This document shows positions 46,295-57,515 of a stretch of 64,000 nt of DNA, one piece after another (within the stretch, counting starts at the first letter, position 1; each line of letters opens with the position of its first letter). The notes under the pieces were generated by a model. That model saw only the letters and a program-made list of their open reading frames with translations. It searched no databases and was not told the DNA's origin. Source of the DNA: Aquarana catesbeiana (taxonomy: Eukaryota > Chordata > Amphibia > Anura > Ranidae). Location of the stretch: NCBI RefSeq assembly GCF_042186555.1, contig NC_133324.1:72902189-72966188 (forward strand), given 5' to 3'. The position numbers were made by a program, and so were the translations under genes.

Positions 46295-46675
46295 CCTTTC
46301 ACACTGGGGCGGGGGCGTTGTCGGCGGTAAAGCGCCTCTATTGTAAGCGGCGCTTTACCGTCGGTATGCGGCCGCTAGCGGGATGGTTTTACCCCCCCTG
46401 CTAGCGGCCGAGAAAGGGTTAAAACCACCGCAAAGCGCCTCTGCAGAGGCGCTTTGCCGGCGGTATAGCCGCGCCGTCCCATTGATTTCAATGGGCAGGA
46501 GCGGAATACACTCCACTCCTTCACCATTCCAAAGATGCGGCTGGCAGGACTTTTTTCACCGTCCTGCCAGCGCATCGCTCCAGTGTGAAAGCAGCGGCAC
46601 TTTCGGGTCGGTTTGCAGGCGCTATTATTAGCGCAATGGCGCCTGCAAACCGCCCCAGTGTGAAAGGACCCTAAA
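46295..46675. mobile_element. GC-rich palindromic MITE, family C (copy 1)
   Basis: The ends 'cctttcacactggggcgg' and 'ccgccccagtgtgaaagg' are inverted. Internal modules 'ggcgctttaccg', 'gcggccgctagcggg' and 'cccattgatttcaatgggca' are themselves palindromic. A second copy is nested at about 54832-55255. Confidence 0.85.
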
Positions 46676-47275
46676 AAGGGTAAGTTCACCTTTGCACACT
46701 TTTTTTTTTTCTAAATTCCAGCTCCCCTATGCACCAATATAGCATTCATGCACTTTTTTTGCAAAAAATATCAAAGCTGTGCGTTTTGCAGCATTTGCCC
46801 CCTGTTTTTTCACATGGCAAAATGTGTGTTTGCATCTGTGTTTGATGTGCCGTTAACAATTAATGGCACTGAAACTAGTAATTTTAGGTGTATAAACATG
46901 GCCATACACTATACAATCTGATTGTGTATTTAGGGAGAAGGGTGATCACTGATTGATTGCATTTCATTTCATTTAAATAATGTGCACCTGGGAGTGGGTG
47001 GGTGGATGATGCAGGGTGTGTGCTAATGAGGTCAGCTGGTCAACTCCTTCCTGTGTCATGACCTAAAGTCTGATCAGGAAGAAGACATTACTAATGGAAA
47101 TGTCTGGAAACGTGGATTAGGACAAAAGTAAGTGACTCTAGATTTAAATGAAAGGCTTTGATATTTTTGCAAAAAAAAGTACATGAATGCTATATTGGTG
47201 CATGGGGGAGCTGGAATTTAGAAAAAAAAAAAAAAAAAAAAAGAAAGTGTACAAAAAAGGTGAACTTACCCTTTA
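46676..47275. mobile_element. Fold-back element, 0.6 kb
   Basis: The left end 'agggtaagttcacctttgcacac' and right end 'gtgtacaaaaaaggtgaacttaccct' pair. 'ccagctcccctatgcaccaatatagcattcatg' pairs with its complement at 47183-47216. The loop is about 340 bp of unrelated text. Confidence 0.85.
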
Positions 47276-48220
47276 ACAAGAGTGCTAGGTGCTGAACCCA
47301 GGAATCTCACCATGTAAATATGTTTTGTGAGAATGATTAGTGGCAAAGTGAACCTCTGCTGTGGGATACAGGATGTTGGGGGGAGGCAGAAGCCCAACTT
47401 TAGAACTTCAAATGGTAGATATATGTCAAGCATCCAGAGGGGCCCCAGATCCCACTGGAAGACAGACAACAAGAGGGTCTAAGTGGCTACTTCTAAATCT
47501 GACCTACAGGAATTATTTGTATTGCATACTTACATTGGTCCAGCTTGTCACCATGTATGTATGCATATCTCATACTTGATGGGCTGCAGGGGAAGCTAAA
47601 AATCACTTGGCACTACTACAGCAATGGTTTCAATTTTCGGAGAACTGCTCAGGTTCAGTATGAGTGACTTCCCATGTGCACCCCTGACCAAGAGGGACGC
47701 TAGCTTGGCACCCCCACCATTCAGAGAAAGACTTGTATTTAGTAAAAAAAAATAAAAATAAATACAAAAATGTTCTATGAATAGCAGCAGTGCCAAGCAA
47801 TTGATCCCCTGTGGTCCGTGGGCAGAGGGGAACCTGCCACACTGAACCTGAGCAGGACTCAGAAAATCTCCATTATCATTGCAGCAGCGCAGTGACTTTC
47901 AGCTTCCCCATCAGGTAAAAAGATATGTATACTTATATTGTGCCAAGCTGGACCAATGTAAGCATGCAATATAAATAATTCCTGGAGCTTTAGGTGTTTA
48001 TTTTTTTAGAATGACAGGTTTTCTGTAAATAAACCATTTTCTTTGTTTTGTAACCTTTTTAAAGTGGTATTTTATTATTATCCACTTGATGGAAGAGCAC
48101 ATGTGACACTGGAGCATATGTATGAAAAGGCTAGGCTATATTCGCAGGAATTTGCACAGAAACAGATGCAAATGTTCATATACTTCTGCTTCACTGCATT
48201 GTTCCATTATGGCAGCCAAG
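47276..48220. repeat. Gene-free stretch with imperfect inverted repeat
   Basis: 'gagaactgctcaggttcagt' (47639-47658) is mirrored at 47840-47866 by 'cactgaacctgagcagga'. Positions 48041-48200 look single-copy. No exon. Confidence 0.4.
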
Positions 48221-48330
48221 TTACATAGTTAGACAGGTTAAAAAAAAAAAAAAAAAAGACAAGTCCATCTAGTTCAATCATAAAAAAAAAAAAAAAAAGT
48301 ACTTTAGGAAACATCAGGTGACATTTACCC
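48221..48330 (-). mobile_element. 3'-terminal fragment of a CR1-like LINE
   Basis: The phrase 'ttacatagttagacaggtt' then A-tract then 'gacaagtccatctagttcaa' is the complement-type 3' end of the LINE family whose sense form ends 1.4-2.06 kb ('ttggacttgtgcc...ctactatgtaact'). Very short. Confidence 0.5.
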
Positions 48331-48565
48331 CAATGCTGCAGCAGGTGTAAACTACTACTGCTAAAAAACATTCATATGAGTGAGTGCAAGAATAGTCCTT
48401 CCAACCCTCCACTGGGTAACAGCAGTACGGAAATCTGCCCCACTAATTTTGGAAGCACTAACTTATGTGCAATAATTTTCCAAAAAACAATAGTACTCAG
48501 GCAACGAGTCAGAGAATACATACGTCTTCTCAGCACAATCAGGCTCCAATATTCTTGCTGTCATT

Positions 48566-50511
48566 AAAGCGGAACTAAACTCGCTCAACCAATTTTAACT
48601 ATTTTTCTTCCTTATGTTGCGAACATTAGTAAAATTAGATACTTAGGTAAAATTATATGTACTTGTTTTAAACTTTTATTTATTTTGTACATTTATTCAG
48701 TTGCTTCCTCTTTTCTGGCCTAGGCCAAAATTATGCCATACATCCAACAAGTCTTTATGTGCATTTTTTTTTCCTTTCCTGAGGGGGGAGGGACTCTCAG
48801 CTAAGCATGCCCTCTTGTCGGTGTTCTGTCAGAATAGGTGACCCGTCAGATTAGGTAACAGAACTGACGTTCCGTTAGCTGAATACTTTTTTTTTTTGGA
48901 AGGTGTTTATTTTTCATCAACACAAAAAACAAACAATATAGCACCCTACAAAGACAATATAGAGGTGCAGCAAATAAACATATGCATATCATGTCTTGTA
49001 GGCCGACATGGCTAAATGAAATTAACGAGAAGGAATAATACCTCCCAATCCCCCCACAGCCAGAACAATGGCGGCGGGGGTAAAGGGGTGGTCAGCATGA
49101 GCTAGGTCAAAAAGATACATTTCCAAAGAACTAAACTAAAACATCCCTGACATACACACGCATGTAACACCCTTATACCAGAGTGCCACTGTCCCCACCT
49201 TTACCGTAAGCTGAATACTTACTGCGTATGTGCAGGTTTGCTAATCTGACAGAACATCTGCAGTCATAAGGCGCCAGCGGACATCTTACTACACCCAGCT
49301 ACGTCTTGAATTTCACCGTCATTTAACGAATAAAGTGAGCATATATAAATCAATATAGTATATTGAGATCTGTCATGCTGTTTTCATGTGACATTTTGAA
49401 AGCCTAAAAGGTTTAGCGCTGATCAGTCCTGGGTGTACCAAGATGGCCTCCGCCACCTTCCTACTGCTGGCGTCCAGCTTCTTTCAAAATGTAACATTCA
49501 AAACAGCTGTCACAGATGTCAATATACTATATATGTGATACTACTATATGTGGCGCTTACTCAATGAGCAATGACTGGAGGTCCCAGGAGTAGGAATCCA
49601 TGGCTTGGATTGTGGAGTCATGTATAAACATAGGCTCAACTAGACCTGTAGGGGGTCTTTATCTGGAGGTGAGAGGCTGGGGCAAACCACTGGTGCAGTA
49701 CGGATCGTAGAAGCATATATGATTTGGACTTATTGGATTCTGCTTATTTTACACAAGCACTTTTATTTATGAACTTTTGGACTGGGCACATTAATAAATT
49801 TATTCACTGCATTGTCACTTTAAACACTGTGGCACCTTTATGGTGCGTGAAGAAAACATTACATTTTTATTGTGTGTGAAGAAACGTCATTTATAATCAT
49901 TTTTTGCACTATCACTTTGGAATTTTGCACTTTATTGTATTTGAAGATTTATCACATCATTCATTGCTCATTGAGTAAGTGCCACATATAGTAGTATCAA
50001 ATTAGCACTGCATGGGAACACCTTTTCATGTTGGCAGCCACTCAGCGGCCAACATAATATATTACTTATTTTGGTTTGCATATTAGTATTTCACTTATAA
50101 TATACTATATGTATTTATATCCGCTCAGTTTATTGCTAAAATGACTGTGAAATTCAAGACGTAGCTGTGTGTAGTAACATGTCCGCTGCCGCCTTCTGAC
50201 TGCAGGTGTTCTGTCACATTAGCAAACCTGCTACGCATGGGCAGTAAGTATTCGGCCGACGGAACGTCACTTCAGTTACCTAATCTGACGGGTCGCCCAT
50301 TCTGACGGAACACCTGCATGCCTGAGCTAAGGGCAGATGGATCACGGGAAATAAAATGGTACATGAATCATCTGCCCTTACTCAAGATGGCCGCAGATAG
50401 AAATGCTAGTGGGCGTCAGTGATTTCTCAACAAAATAAAGCATGGAGACATGGGTGGATGGATGCATTTTCAGGTTGTGGTACTCAAAATACAGTTTAGT
50501 TCCGCTTTAGA
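48566..50511. mobile_element. Compound palindromic element, about 1.95 kb
   Basis: The outer ends 'aaagcggaactaaact' (48566) and 'agtttagttccgcttt' (to about 50509) are inverted repeats. Inside, 48824-49330 pairs with 50115-50325 ('gtgttctgtcagaataggtgacccgtcagat' against 'atctgacgggtcgcccattctgacggaacac'). Further in, 49535-49590 pairs with 49955-50005 ('actactatatgtggcgcttactcaatgagcaatga'). The structure is a nest of palindromes. No coding frame. It lies immediately downstream of the FECH stop codon. Confidence 0.75.
48889..49208 (-). mobile_element. Retroposed fragment with 12-bp target duplication
   Basis: Inserted in the left arm of the palindrome. It starts with a T-tract (a poly-A tail on the minus strand) and is flanked by the perfect direct repeat agctgaatactt (48877-48888 and 49209-49220). 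The homologous right arm at about 50238-50265 lacks it. A long target duplication plus a poly-A tail shows LINE-machinery retroposition. The source family is probably an L1-type LINE 3' end. Confidence 0.8.
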
Positions 50512-50706
50512 CCCTCCTAAAGTGAGCCTAGCCTTAAAAAAAACAAACAAAAAAAACAAAAACAAACATTCATTCAAGAAACAAACCAAGCATAGGTTGT
50601 AAATATAAAAGTAATGCATATGTTGTGCGCCTTAGCGCTCCATGGAAATTAAAATTAAGAACTCAAAGTTTATGCCTCTTTCTACACATGTAACCCAAGT
50701 TCCAGC

Positions 50707-50841
50707 TCACTGCTTCTGATTCGTAAAGAACGACTTTGCTTCTCCGCAGACTGGATTGACGCACATCGGACATCGCAGAGTTAACTGTTTTGAACAGGTC
50801 TCTTTGGACTTGAGATGCGAAAGGACTAAATCGGCCAGAGC
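50707..50841 (-). CDS. FECH: Ferrochelatase, last coding exon (human exon 11 equivalent)
   Basis: This exon encodes the C-terminal 44 residues of ferrochelatase and its TGA stop (50707-50709). Ferrochelatase is the mitochondrial inner-membrane enzyme that inserts Fe2+ into protoporphyrin IX. On the minus strand the exon follows a pyrimidine tract and ttctccag acceptor and starts ALADLVLSHL. The motif CPMCVNPVC supplies three of the four cysteine ligands of the animal [2Fe-2S] cluster (human Cys403, Cys406 and Cys411; the fourth, Cys196, is upstream and not in the window). The protein ends SFFTNQKQ, closely like other vertebrates. Joined to the next two exons it gives exactly the human length from residue 305 to 423. 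It appears functional. The 3' UTR lies below 50707; no clear AATAAA was seen nearby. Confidence 0.97.
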   Translation of the reverse strand, partial: ALADLVLSHLKSKETCSKQLTLRCPMCVNPVCGEAKSFFTNQKQ

Positions 50842-51302
50842 CTGGAGAAAGTAAAAAAACAATAAATAAATAAAAACAAAAAAAAAAAAAAAAAAAAAGG
50901 AAAAGGCCAAATTGGTCAAAAGAAAACCAATAAAATGTAAACATTGTTGCACACTAAGAAGATATTGGCGACGATCAAGCATAAAGCAAAACTAAGGCAA
51001 ATGTCTAACTTTTTCCCGATCGATTCCTCCGTGCTGTTTTCCATCTCTCAATCCGCCAGCACCCCTGGGAAGACGGACTCTACAAAAGGAAACCTTGCGA
51101 CTTTAAACCCAACAGGCTGCCTCCTTCAATTCTTCAAGGTATGTATAGTCTCCATGCAAAGTCTGACAATGTTTATCCTGGCTAGACTTTTCCCCACTTA
51201 AAAAGAATGGATTTTTCACACTGTTGCCGCAGTTAGAACCAAGAACCAATAATCACCGTCCCGCAGTCAATAGCATTAAAGCTGGTTTAACAATACTGAT
51301 AC

Positions 51303-51362
51303 CTTGGAGAACAATGGATTTCCATTAAGGGATTCCGATCGTCTGATGTTCTCAACTCCACA
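51303..51362 (-). CDS. FECH: Ferrochelatase internal exon (human exon 10 equivalent)
   Basis: A 60-bp exon of exactly 20 codons, in phase 0 at both ends, encoding CGVENIRRSESLNGNPLFSK. The acceptor is ctctgtttcag and the donor gtatcag on the minus strand. It corresponds to human residues 360-379, in the C-terminal region just before the cluster-binding tail. Human has Ala where this sequence has Ser in RRSES. The intron to exon 11 is only about 460 bp. No stop or frameshift. Confidence 0.97.
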
Positions 51363-52032
51363 CTGAAACAGAGGAAGAGAGAGAAGAATGACTGTGGCTC
51401 CCGCCGATCGTTGCGCACACGGCAGAACACAAGGCTTATTAAATGGATTATTTATTATGTAAAAATGCTGTAACAATGCAAGGAAATGTATAGCTAATTT
51501 TCAGACCCCGTCGATGTGCCCTGGCTTCTCTGTGGGGGATTTCTCTTTGACAACAAAGAAGTTGTTTGAAAGTTTCCAAGAACTGATTAAGTATTACGGC
51601 TTACCTCCATAGAAAAAAAAAAAAAAAGTAGAGCATGCTGCATTTTTTCTGCACAGAACTGTACTGGAACCTAGCAAATTGTATCAAAAATGCACTGGAA
51701 CTGCATGTGCTGTGAACTGTAAGCAAAAACTGATCTTGAATGTATGAGTGCATTTTTGTGGTGTGTACTGGCCCTAATGTGCAAATGTGTTCCTAAAAAG
51801 GTATATAGAACTGAATGGGACTTTAATTGTGCCTCTAAGGAGTATAAATAGATGAAAAAACAATGAAAAAATACATTATTTTATTCAGTATAAAAATATG
51901 GATTCAGGGTGTGCAAATCCCCGATTTTAACAGAGTTATGGCCTACGCGCTTCGCGGACGAGGCCGCTTCGTCAGGGCCTTTAAGAATGGCACAATGTGA
52001 TCACGTGTAGATGCTACAAATAGAGCATCAAT

Positions 52033-52945
52033 TAACCACTTCGCATCCAGGCCATTTCTGACACTTCGCTCCTACATGTCAAAAATAATCATTTCTTTGC
52101 TATAAAATTACATAGAACCCCCAAACATTATATATATGTTTTTTTAGCAGAGACCCTAGAGAATACAATGGCAGTCATTGCAACTTTTTATCTTGCACGG
52201 TATTTGCGCAGCAATTTTTCAAACGCGTTTTTTTTTTTTTAAAAAACAGTTTCATGCTTTAAAAAAAAACAAAACAGCAAAGTTAGCCAAATTTTTTTGC
52301 ATTGTGTGAAAGATGAAGTTACGCCGAGTAAATAGATACCTAACATGTCACGCTTCAAAATTGCACACGCTCGTGGAATGGCGCCAAACTTTGGTACTTA
52401 AAAATCCCCATAGGCGACGCTTTAAAATTTTTTACTGGTTACATGTTTTGAGTTACAGAGGAAGTCTAGGGCCAAAATTATTGCTCTCGCTCTAACGTTC
52501 GTGGCGATACCTCACATGTGTGGTTTGAACACCGTTTTCATATGTGGGCGGGACTTACGTATGTGTTCGCTTCTGTGTGCGAGCTCACGGGGACAGAGGC
52601 GCTTTAAAAAATTTTTATTTTTTTTTATTGTTAATTTTACTTAAAAATTTTTATTTTTACACTTTAAAAAAAATTTTTTTTTTTTTTTTGATCACTTTTA
52701 TTCCTATTACAAGGAATGTAAACATCCCTTGTAATAGGAATATGACATGATCAGTCCTCTTTACAGTGAGATATGTGGTCAATAAGACCCCACATCTCAC
52801 CTCTAGGCTGGGAAGCCTAAAATAAAAAAAAAAAAAAAACCAACGATCGCCGCTTCACAGCCGAAGCGGCGCCGTTTTTTTTGAATGCAGAGGCCGGGCG
52901 TGACGTCATAACATCGCGCCCGGCCTCCGAACGATCATAGAGACT
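52033..52945. mobile_element. Family L-related TTAA element, partial
   Basis: Starts at TTAA followed by ccacttcgcatccaggcc, parallel to family L at 44642 (ttaaccacttcagccccgg). The interior ends with a GC-rich 'ccgaagcggcgccg...gtgacgtcataacatcgcgcc' block, and a 'attacaaggaatgtaaacatcccttgtaat' hairpin lies at 52707-52737. The right TTAA end was not found, as a deletion adjoins it. Confidence 0.6.
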
Positions 52946-52953
52946 CCGGGAAA

Positions 52954-53166
52954 AAATTTAGAGGCCTTTATGCTCGTGCCGGTACCCTCCAATTACAGTT
53001 CCCGGGTGAGTGGGGAAAAAAGTTTTTGATAGAATAGGACTTAGAATAATAGGACTTAGAAGTCCTATTATTCTAAGTCCTATTATTCTATCAAAAACTT
53101 TTTTCCCCACTCACCCGGGAACTGTAATTGGAGGGTACCGGCACGAGCATAAAGGCCTCTAAATTT
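52954..53166. repeat. Near-perfect palindrome, arms 104 and 107 bp, 2-bp centre
   Basis: The left arm 52954-53057 and right arm 53060-53166 are exact reverse complements except for one 3-bp indel (ata/att near 53027 and 53089). There is almost no loop. In the FECH pre-mRNA this would form a long uninterrupted hairpin. Perfect arms suggest recent formation, continuing conversion, or a sequencing-library hairpin artefact. Confidence 0.95.
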
Positions 53167-53639
53167 ATGCATCAATGTCTATACATATTTTATATTGTAG
53201 CCCTCACTGATGTAACTTTATAAATCTATGCAATATTAATTGATGCTTTATTTGTAGCATCTACACGTGATCACATTGTGCTATTCTCAAAGGCCCTGAC
53301 GAAGCGGCCTCGTCCGCGAAACGCGTAGGCCATAACTCTGTTAAAATCGGGGATTTGCACACCCTGAATCCATTTCAACCGTATTAACTGTAATGTATTA
53401 ACTGTTTTTATACTGAATAAAATGTATTGTTTCATTAATTGTTTTTCATCTATTTATACTTCTTAGAGGCACAATTAAAAGTTCCATTCAGTTCTATATA
53501 CCTTTTTAGGAACACATTTGCATATATTTACGGGATGGTACCTCTATAGAAGGGATGGTATTTTCGCGCTCGCCCCACCCCAATATATGGCCCTAAAAAT
53601 GCATGCACAGTGTTTTCCATATATTCCAATGGCTCTCAT

Positions 53640-54235
53640 TTACACCAGTGCAGTCAGTTTCCGGTGCAGAAAAAAAAAAAAAAAAAAAGTAGAGCGTGCT
53701 TTATTTTTTTTCTGCACAGAACTGTACTGGAACCTAGCAAATTGTATTAAAAATGCACTGGAACTGCATGTGGTGTGAACTAAGCAAAAACTTATTCCAA
53801 AGGCTATAATTCACACCAGTGCAGTCAGTTTCCGGTGCAGAAACTGACCAGTAACTGACTGCACTGGTGTGAACTAGAGCCATTGGAATACATGGAAAAC
53901 ACTGTGCATGCATTTTTAGTGCAGAAAAAAAAGCGCACGGAATGGCATCTGGTGTGAACTGGCCCTTAGTAAATCAACCCCTCTGTGTCATTATGAGGAG
54001 ACTCCCATGCACAGGTGCAGGATAAATGCCATTGAGGCGCAGCAAAAAAGTCCAAACCCAGAAAGAAAGACCAGAAGAAGATGGAAGCGCCTGTCACAAG
54101 CAGAAGCAGCAACAGCACACAGCTGGAGGGGATCGTTCGACAGGCAAGTCTGCCAAAATGTGCTAGTTCCTGGGAGCCCATTTACAAAAAAAAATTTAAA
54201 AAATTGCAGGGTTTAATTCTGCTTTAAGTAAATGG
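53640..54235. repeat. MITE-type repeats and family H relative
   Basis: Positions 53640-53970 contain 'caccagtgcagtcagtttccggtgcag' twice and its complement once. Positions 51608-51735 share 'cacagaactgtactggaacctagcaaattgtat' with 53714-53747. Positions 53990-54235 carry 'gaagatggaagcg' and end in a family H-like 'tttaattctgctttaa'. Confidence 0.6.
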
Positions 54236-54766
54236 TGGGACAACAGTATATAGATTTGAAGCAAATATTACAAGCCCACCCTACACAGTGGGGCCTGGGT
54301 ACAGTGCCTTAGATAGACACAAAGTGAGTGTTACCAATCCTGAAGCAAAAATATGCACATATTCTTTTGCATTTGAGCCTGAGAATCATTGCAACCGCAA
54401 ACAGTAGAATACGAGTGCAGTGCTATGACTTGTAGACTATCCCACCACACTCAGTTCCATATGGACCTTCAACTACAGAGCTGGAGGAAATATCAATGAA
54501 GTACAAGTGCACTGATGTCATTACATGTGTGTTCTATTGAGAAATACAGTCCCCTTGCTGTGTTGGAAGATGGGACTTGTAGTTTTTTTCATCACAACTC
54601 TCTCTAAAATTACGCTATCGTGCCGGTGGAGCAACGAACAGCCATGTGAAATTCAAATTTACCAGGAGGCGGCCGGAAGAAGAACCCTTGATTCTGTAAG
54701 TGGGCAGAATTTTTTTTTTTGCATCATGTTACACCCCAAGTATGGCTGTAACATGAAAACATTGGG

Positions 54767-55362
54767 GTTGATTTACTAAAACCTGGAGAGTGCAAAATCT
54801 AGTGCAGCTGTGCATGGTAGCCAATCAGCTTCGAAGAGCCCTTTCGCACTGAGCCACGTTAGCAGTAAAGTGTCGCTAGTTTTAGCGGCGCTTTACTGTC
54901 GTTTTAGCTTCGCTATTCGGCCGCTAGCAGGGCGCTTTTAACCCCCTCTAATGGCTGAAGGGTTAAATGCTCGTTAAAAGCACCGTTGACTAAACACTTT
55001 GCATGTGCTTCGGCAGCGGTGCCCATTCATTTCAATGGGCAGGGGCGGTGGAGGAGCGGTGTATACACCGCTCCTCCACCGCCCCAAAGATGCTGCTTGC
55101 AGGACTTTTTTTTTTTTTTTTTTAAATGTCCTGCCAGTGCAGCGCCCCAGCATGAAAGCACTCGGGCTTTCACACTGGGGCTGCAGGGAGTCATTTTTCA
55201 GGTGCTATTTTTAGCCCTTTAGCGCCTAAAAAACGCCTCCAGCGTGAAAGAGGTCAAACTTCAGCTTGTTCAATTAAGCTTTGACAATAAAACCTGGAAG
55301 CTGATTGGTTTCTATGCAGGGCTGCACCAGGATTTTGCACTCTCCAGCTTTAGTAAATCAAC
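54767..55362. mobile_element. Family B MITE split by a family C MITE
   Basis: Family B starts 'ggggttgatttactaaaacc' and ends 'ggttttagtaaatcaacccc'-type text at about 55340-55362. Its middle is interrupted at 'cagcttc' by family C (about 54832-55255; ends 'ccctttcgcactgag' and 'ccagcgtgaaagagg'), and family B resumes with 'aacttcagcttgttcaatt'. The nested order dates family C after family B at this locus. Confidence 0.8.
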
Positions 55363-55638
55363 CCCATTGTCAGAAAGGTGGAGTCAGGTTTTAAGCAATA
55401 TCCCCCAGGTCACATCCCTGCCTCCAGCCTGTGAATAAACAGTGAAAAAATAGCAACAGACCAGTAAGATAATCTCTGTGCTCTCTTCTACTGTCAGCAT
55501 GTTCTTTCTGAACACAAGCGCACACAGGACACCTGAATGGCCTCTCCTCCTTTCATTTTAAATACTAAATTTACAGAAACATACAAGTCAAATGTAGGTA
55601 GCATCCCCCCCCCCCCGTATCCTTTCAGATGATCATAC

Positions 55639-55803
55639 CTCCTGTGCAAGATGTTGGGCATACTCTATATCCAGCTCATACAGTGTTTCGATGTGATCAC
55701 TTGTGAAGGCAATAGGGACTAAGAGAATGTTCTTCTTTCCTCTCTGGCAGAGGCCTTTAATAGTTTCATCTGTATGAGGTCCTAACCAGGGCATGGGACC
55801 AAC
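55639..55803 (-). CDS. FECH: Ferrochelatase internal exon with active-site residues (human exon 9 equivalent)
   Basis: A 165-bp exon of 55 codons, in phase 0 at both ends, from VGPMPWLGPHTDE to EYAQHLAQE. The acceptor is a T-rich tract plus tccag and the donor gtatga. By length it equals human residues 305-359, so the W of PMPW is Trp310. The motif FTSDHIETLYELD holds Asp340, His341 and Glu343, which line the active-site pocket and are implicated in metal and proton movement. The exon is intact. The intron to exon 10 is about 4.3 kb and is mostly transposon-derived. The preceding exon, which in human ends with WQSK, was not found in the remaining 8.2 kb, so intron 8 extends past the window. 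Confidence 0.98.
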
Positions 55804-55849
55804 CTGGAAAAAAAAAAAAAAAAAGACATAATAGAGATGACATAGCATA

Positions 55850-57198
55850 TCAGTTAGTCAACTGCGACAAGAAGATCACTTCAATTACACAGCATAATAA
55901 AACAAATTAGGAATTTAATAACCTATAAATAATTAACTTTGAGTAAGGTTTAAAGAATAAAATCTCTTCCATATGTAGAATGCATAGTTCCATCACATCT
56001 CTATGGCAGTACAGTCTTTGGAGAGTCTTGGGCTGGATGGACCCCAAGGGTAAAATAGGATGTCTCCAATGTCGGCCTCTTGGGCCCTCGGTTGATGAGC
56101 TCCGGGCTTGTGTTAATGTGCTTATTCCAACTGCTTTTGACATTTGAGGTCATTCAGAATTCATTAGAAGGTGCATATGCCTGACCTGCTCCTGATTTGC
56201 TTTTAGACACTTTTGCATTCCCAGAGACTTGTGTAAGGAGAACTCTGTTTGTCCTTTACTTTGTTTCCTGGACATTTGTCACCTAAAGATTCCATTCTTC
56301 AACAAAGCAACACAGTCAGCCTATTGGTTGGAGATTACCACTTCTAATCTCTGTACCCTTTTTAAACAATGTTTTAGGGACTTTAACTCCTTTTCTCCTT
56401 TATCCTCCTCCCTTTAAGTGGGCTTTAAAAAGTGATATTAATGGCAATTTTTTTAATTTAAAAAACAAAAACAGGTTATACTTGCATGCTCTATGCAGTG
56501 GTTTTGCACAGAGCAACCCCAACCCGCCTCTTCTCAGGTCCCCCGCTAGCACTCCTGGCCCGTCCCTCCTGCCCCCACAGCATACAGCTTGTTATGGGGG
56601 CTCCCGAGCCACTACTCTGCATGTCCATTCACACACACAGCCGCAGATCGGCGCTGCCCCCTCTCTCCTCATTGGCTCACTGGCTGTCTAGGCCAATGAG
56701 GTGGGAGAGTCCTCAGAGAGTCAAGCACTGCACACAGAAGTATTTTTACCTTAATGGATAGAATGCAGCGGCACAACTTCTGTTATCATGTGGCTGCTGT
56801 GATTGGCCCCCACAGCAGTCATGATGATGATCGGAAGCCCGCCTTGCAGACTCCTGATCAAGAGCCCTGACTGAGGACTGTCAGTGACAGGTTAGCCAGC
56901 ATACCGGGAAAACGATTCATAAGATAATAAAAATAATGGTAACGGGGTGGGGTGTTTGCAAGCATTTGATGTAATGCTCCCCACCTCGTCCAATCATGCA
57001 ATGCAAAACAGGTGTCATCAGAAGCCTTTGCCTTCTCATACAGATGTAGAAAAGCATTTTGATGAATCTCACATAAGACAGGGAATTCTCCCACAATCAG
57101 GCTGATAAATACAATGATGGGTAAACTCAACCATTTAAAGCTGAACTCCCGGGAAAAGAAGGAAAATACCCTTGCATTGGGGCTTCCCTGTACTGTAA
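55850..57198. repeat. FECH intron 8, left part, with family G (copy 2)
   Basis: Positions 56405-56760 are a family G copy (tgg.tttaaaaagtga.a.t ... ctctcctcattggctcactgg). Positions 55850-56400 and 56760-57198 show no exon. Frames such as 55907-56143 lack domains and splice context. Confidence 0.5.
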
Positions 57199-57441
57199 AG
57201 CCCTTTCACATGGGTGTTCCGTTTGTCTGTTTTTCATCCATCCGTTGACGGATGAATAAAAAAAAAAAAAAAAAAAAAAAAAAGGACAGCAATACATCTC
57301 TATGAAAAAACAGATGTTGATGGATGTGGATGCAAATGGATGATCACACATTTACATACATTTATCCATATGTTCGTTTTTTCCATATGTTCATCAACGG
57401 ATGGGTGAAAAACTGACAGACAAAATGTGTGAAAAGGGCCT
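57199..57441. mobile_element. Palindromic MITE
   Basis: The left 'cctttcacatgggtgttccg.ttgtctgtttttcatccatccgttga' pairs with the right 'tcaacggatgggtgaaaaactgacagacaaaatgtgtgaaaaggg'. An A-tract of about 27 bases (57259-57284) sits in the left half. Confidence 0.8.
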
Positions 57442-57515
57442 AAAAGGGCGAATGTTTGTTTTTTGCACCTATGGCTGCCTGAATACAGGGATCACATCTG
57501 ATCAAGCACAGTCAG

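Larger units (their letters stand above)
51770..53510. mobile_element. Large compound inverted repeat in FECH intron 9
   Basis: The left arm (about 51790-52036) includes 'ggtatatagaactgaatggga', 'gattcagggtgtgcaaatcccc', 'gaggccgcttcgtcagggcc' and 'gtgatcacgtgtagatgctac'. It pairs with the right arm (about 53238-53510) in inverse order, and the central palindrome at 52954-53166 is the innermost part. The left arm is interrupted by 52033-52945, a family L-related TTAA segment, and lacks about 70 bp that the right arm keeps (53167-53237). Non-coding. Confidence 0.85.
51363..55638 (-). other. FECH: FECH intron 9
   Basis: Bounded by donor gt at 55637-55638 and acceptor ag at 51363-51364 on the minus strand. 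Contents are a compound inverted repeat (51770-53510) with a near-perfect central palindrome, an inserted TTAA-family segment, MITE repeats with 'caccagtgcagtcagtttccggtgcag' phrases (53640-53970), a family H relative (53990-54235), and a family B element carrying a family C insertion (54767-55362). No other exon was seen. Confidence 0.9.

Noticed and set aside
50944..51201. 85-codon plus-strand frame between FECH exons 10 and 11
   Set aside because: It is antisense to an intron, with no domain or conserved motif. Probably chance.
55907..56143. 78-codon minus-strand frame in FECH intron 8
   Set aside because: No ferrochelatase or transposon motif, and no splice signals in phase with exon 9.
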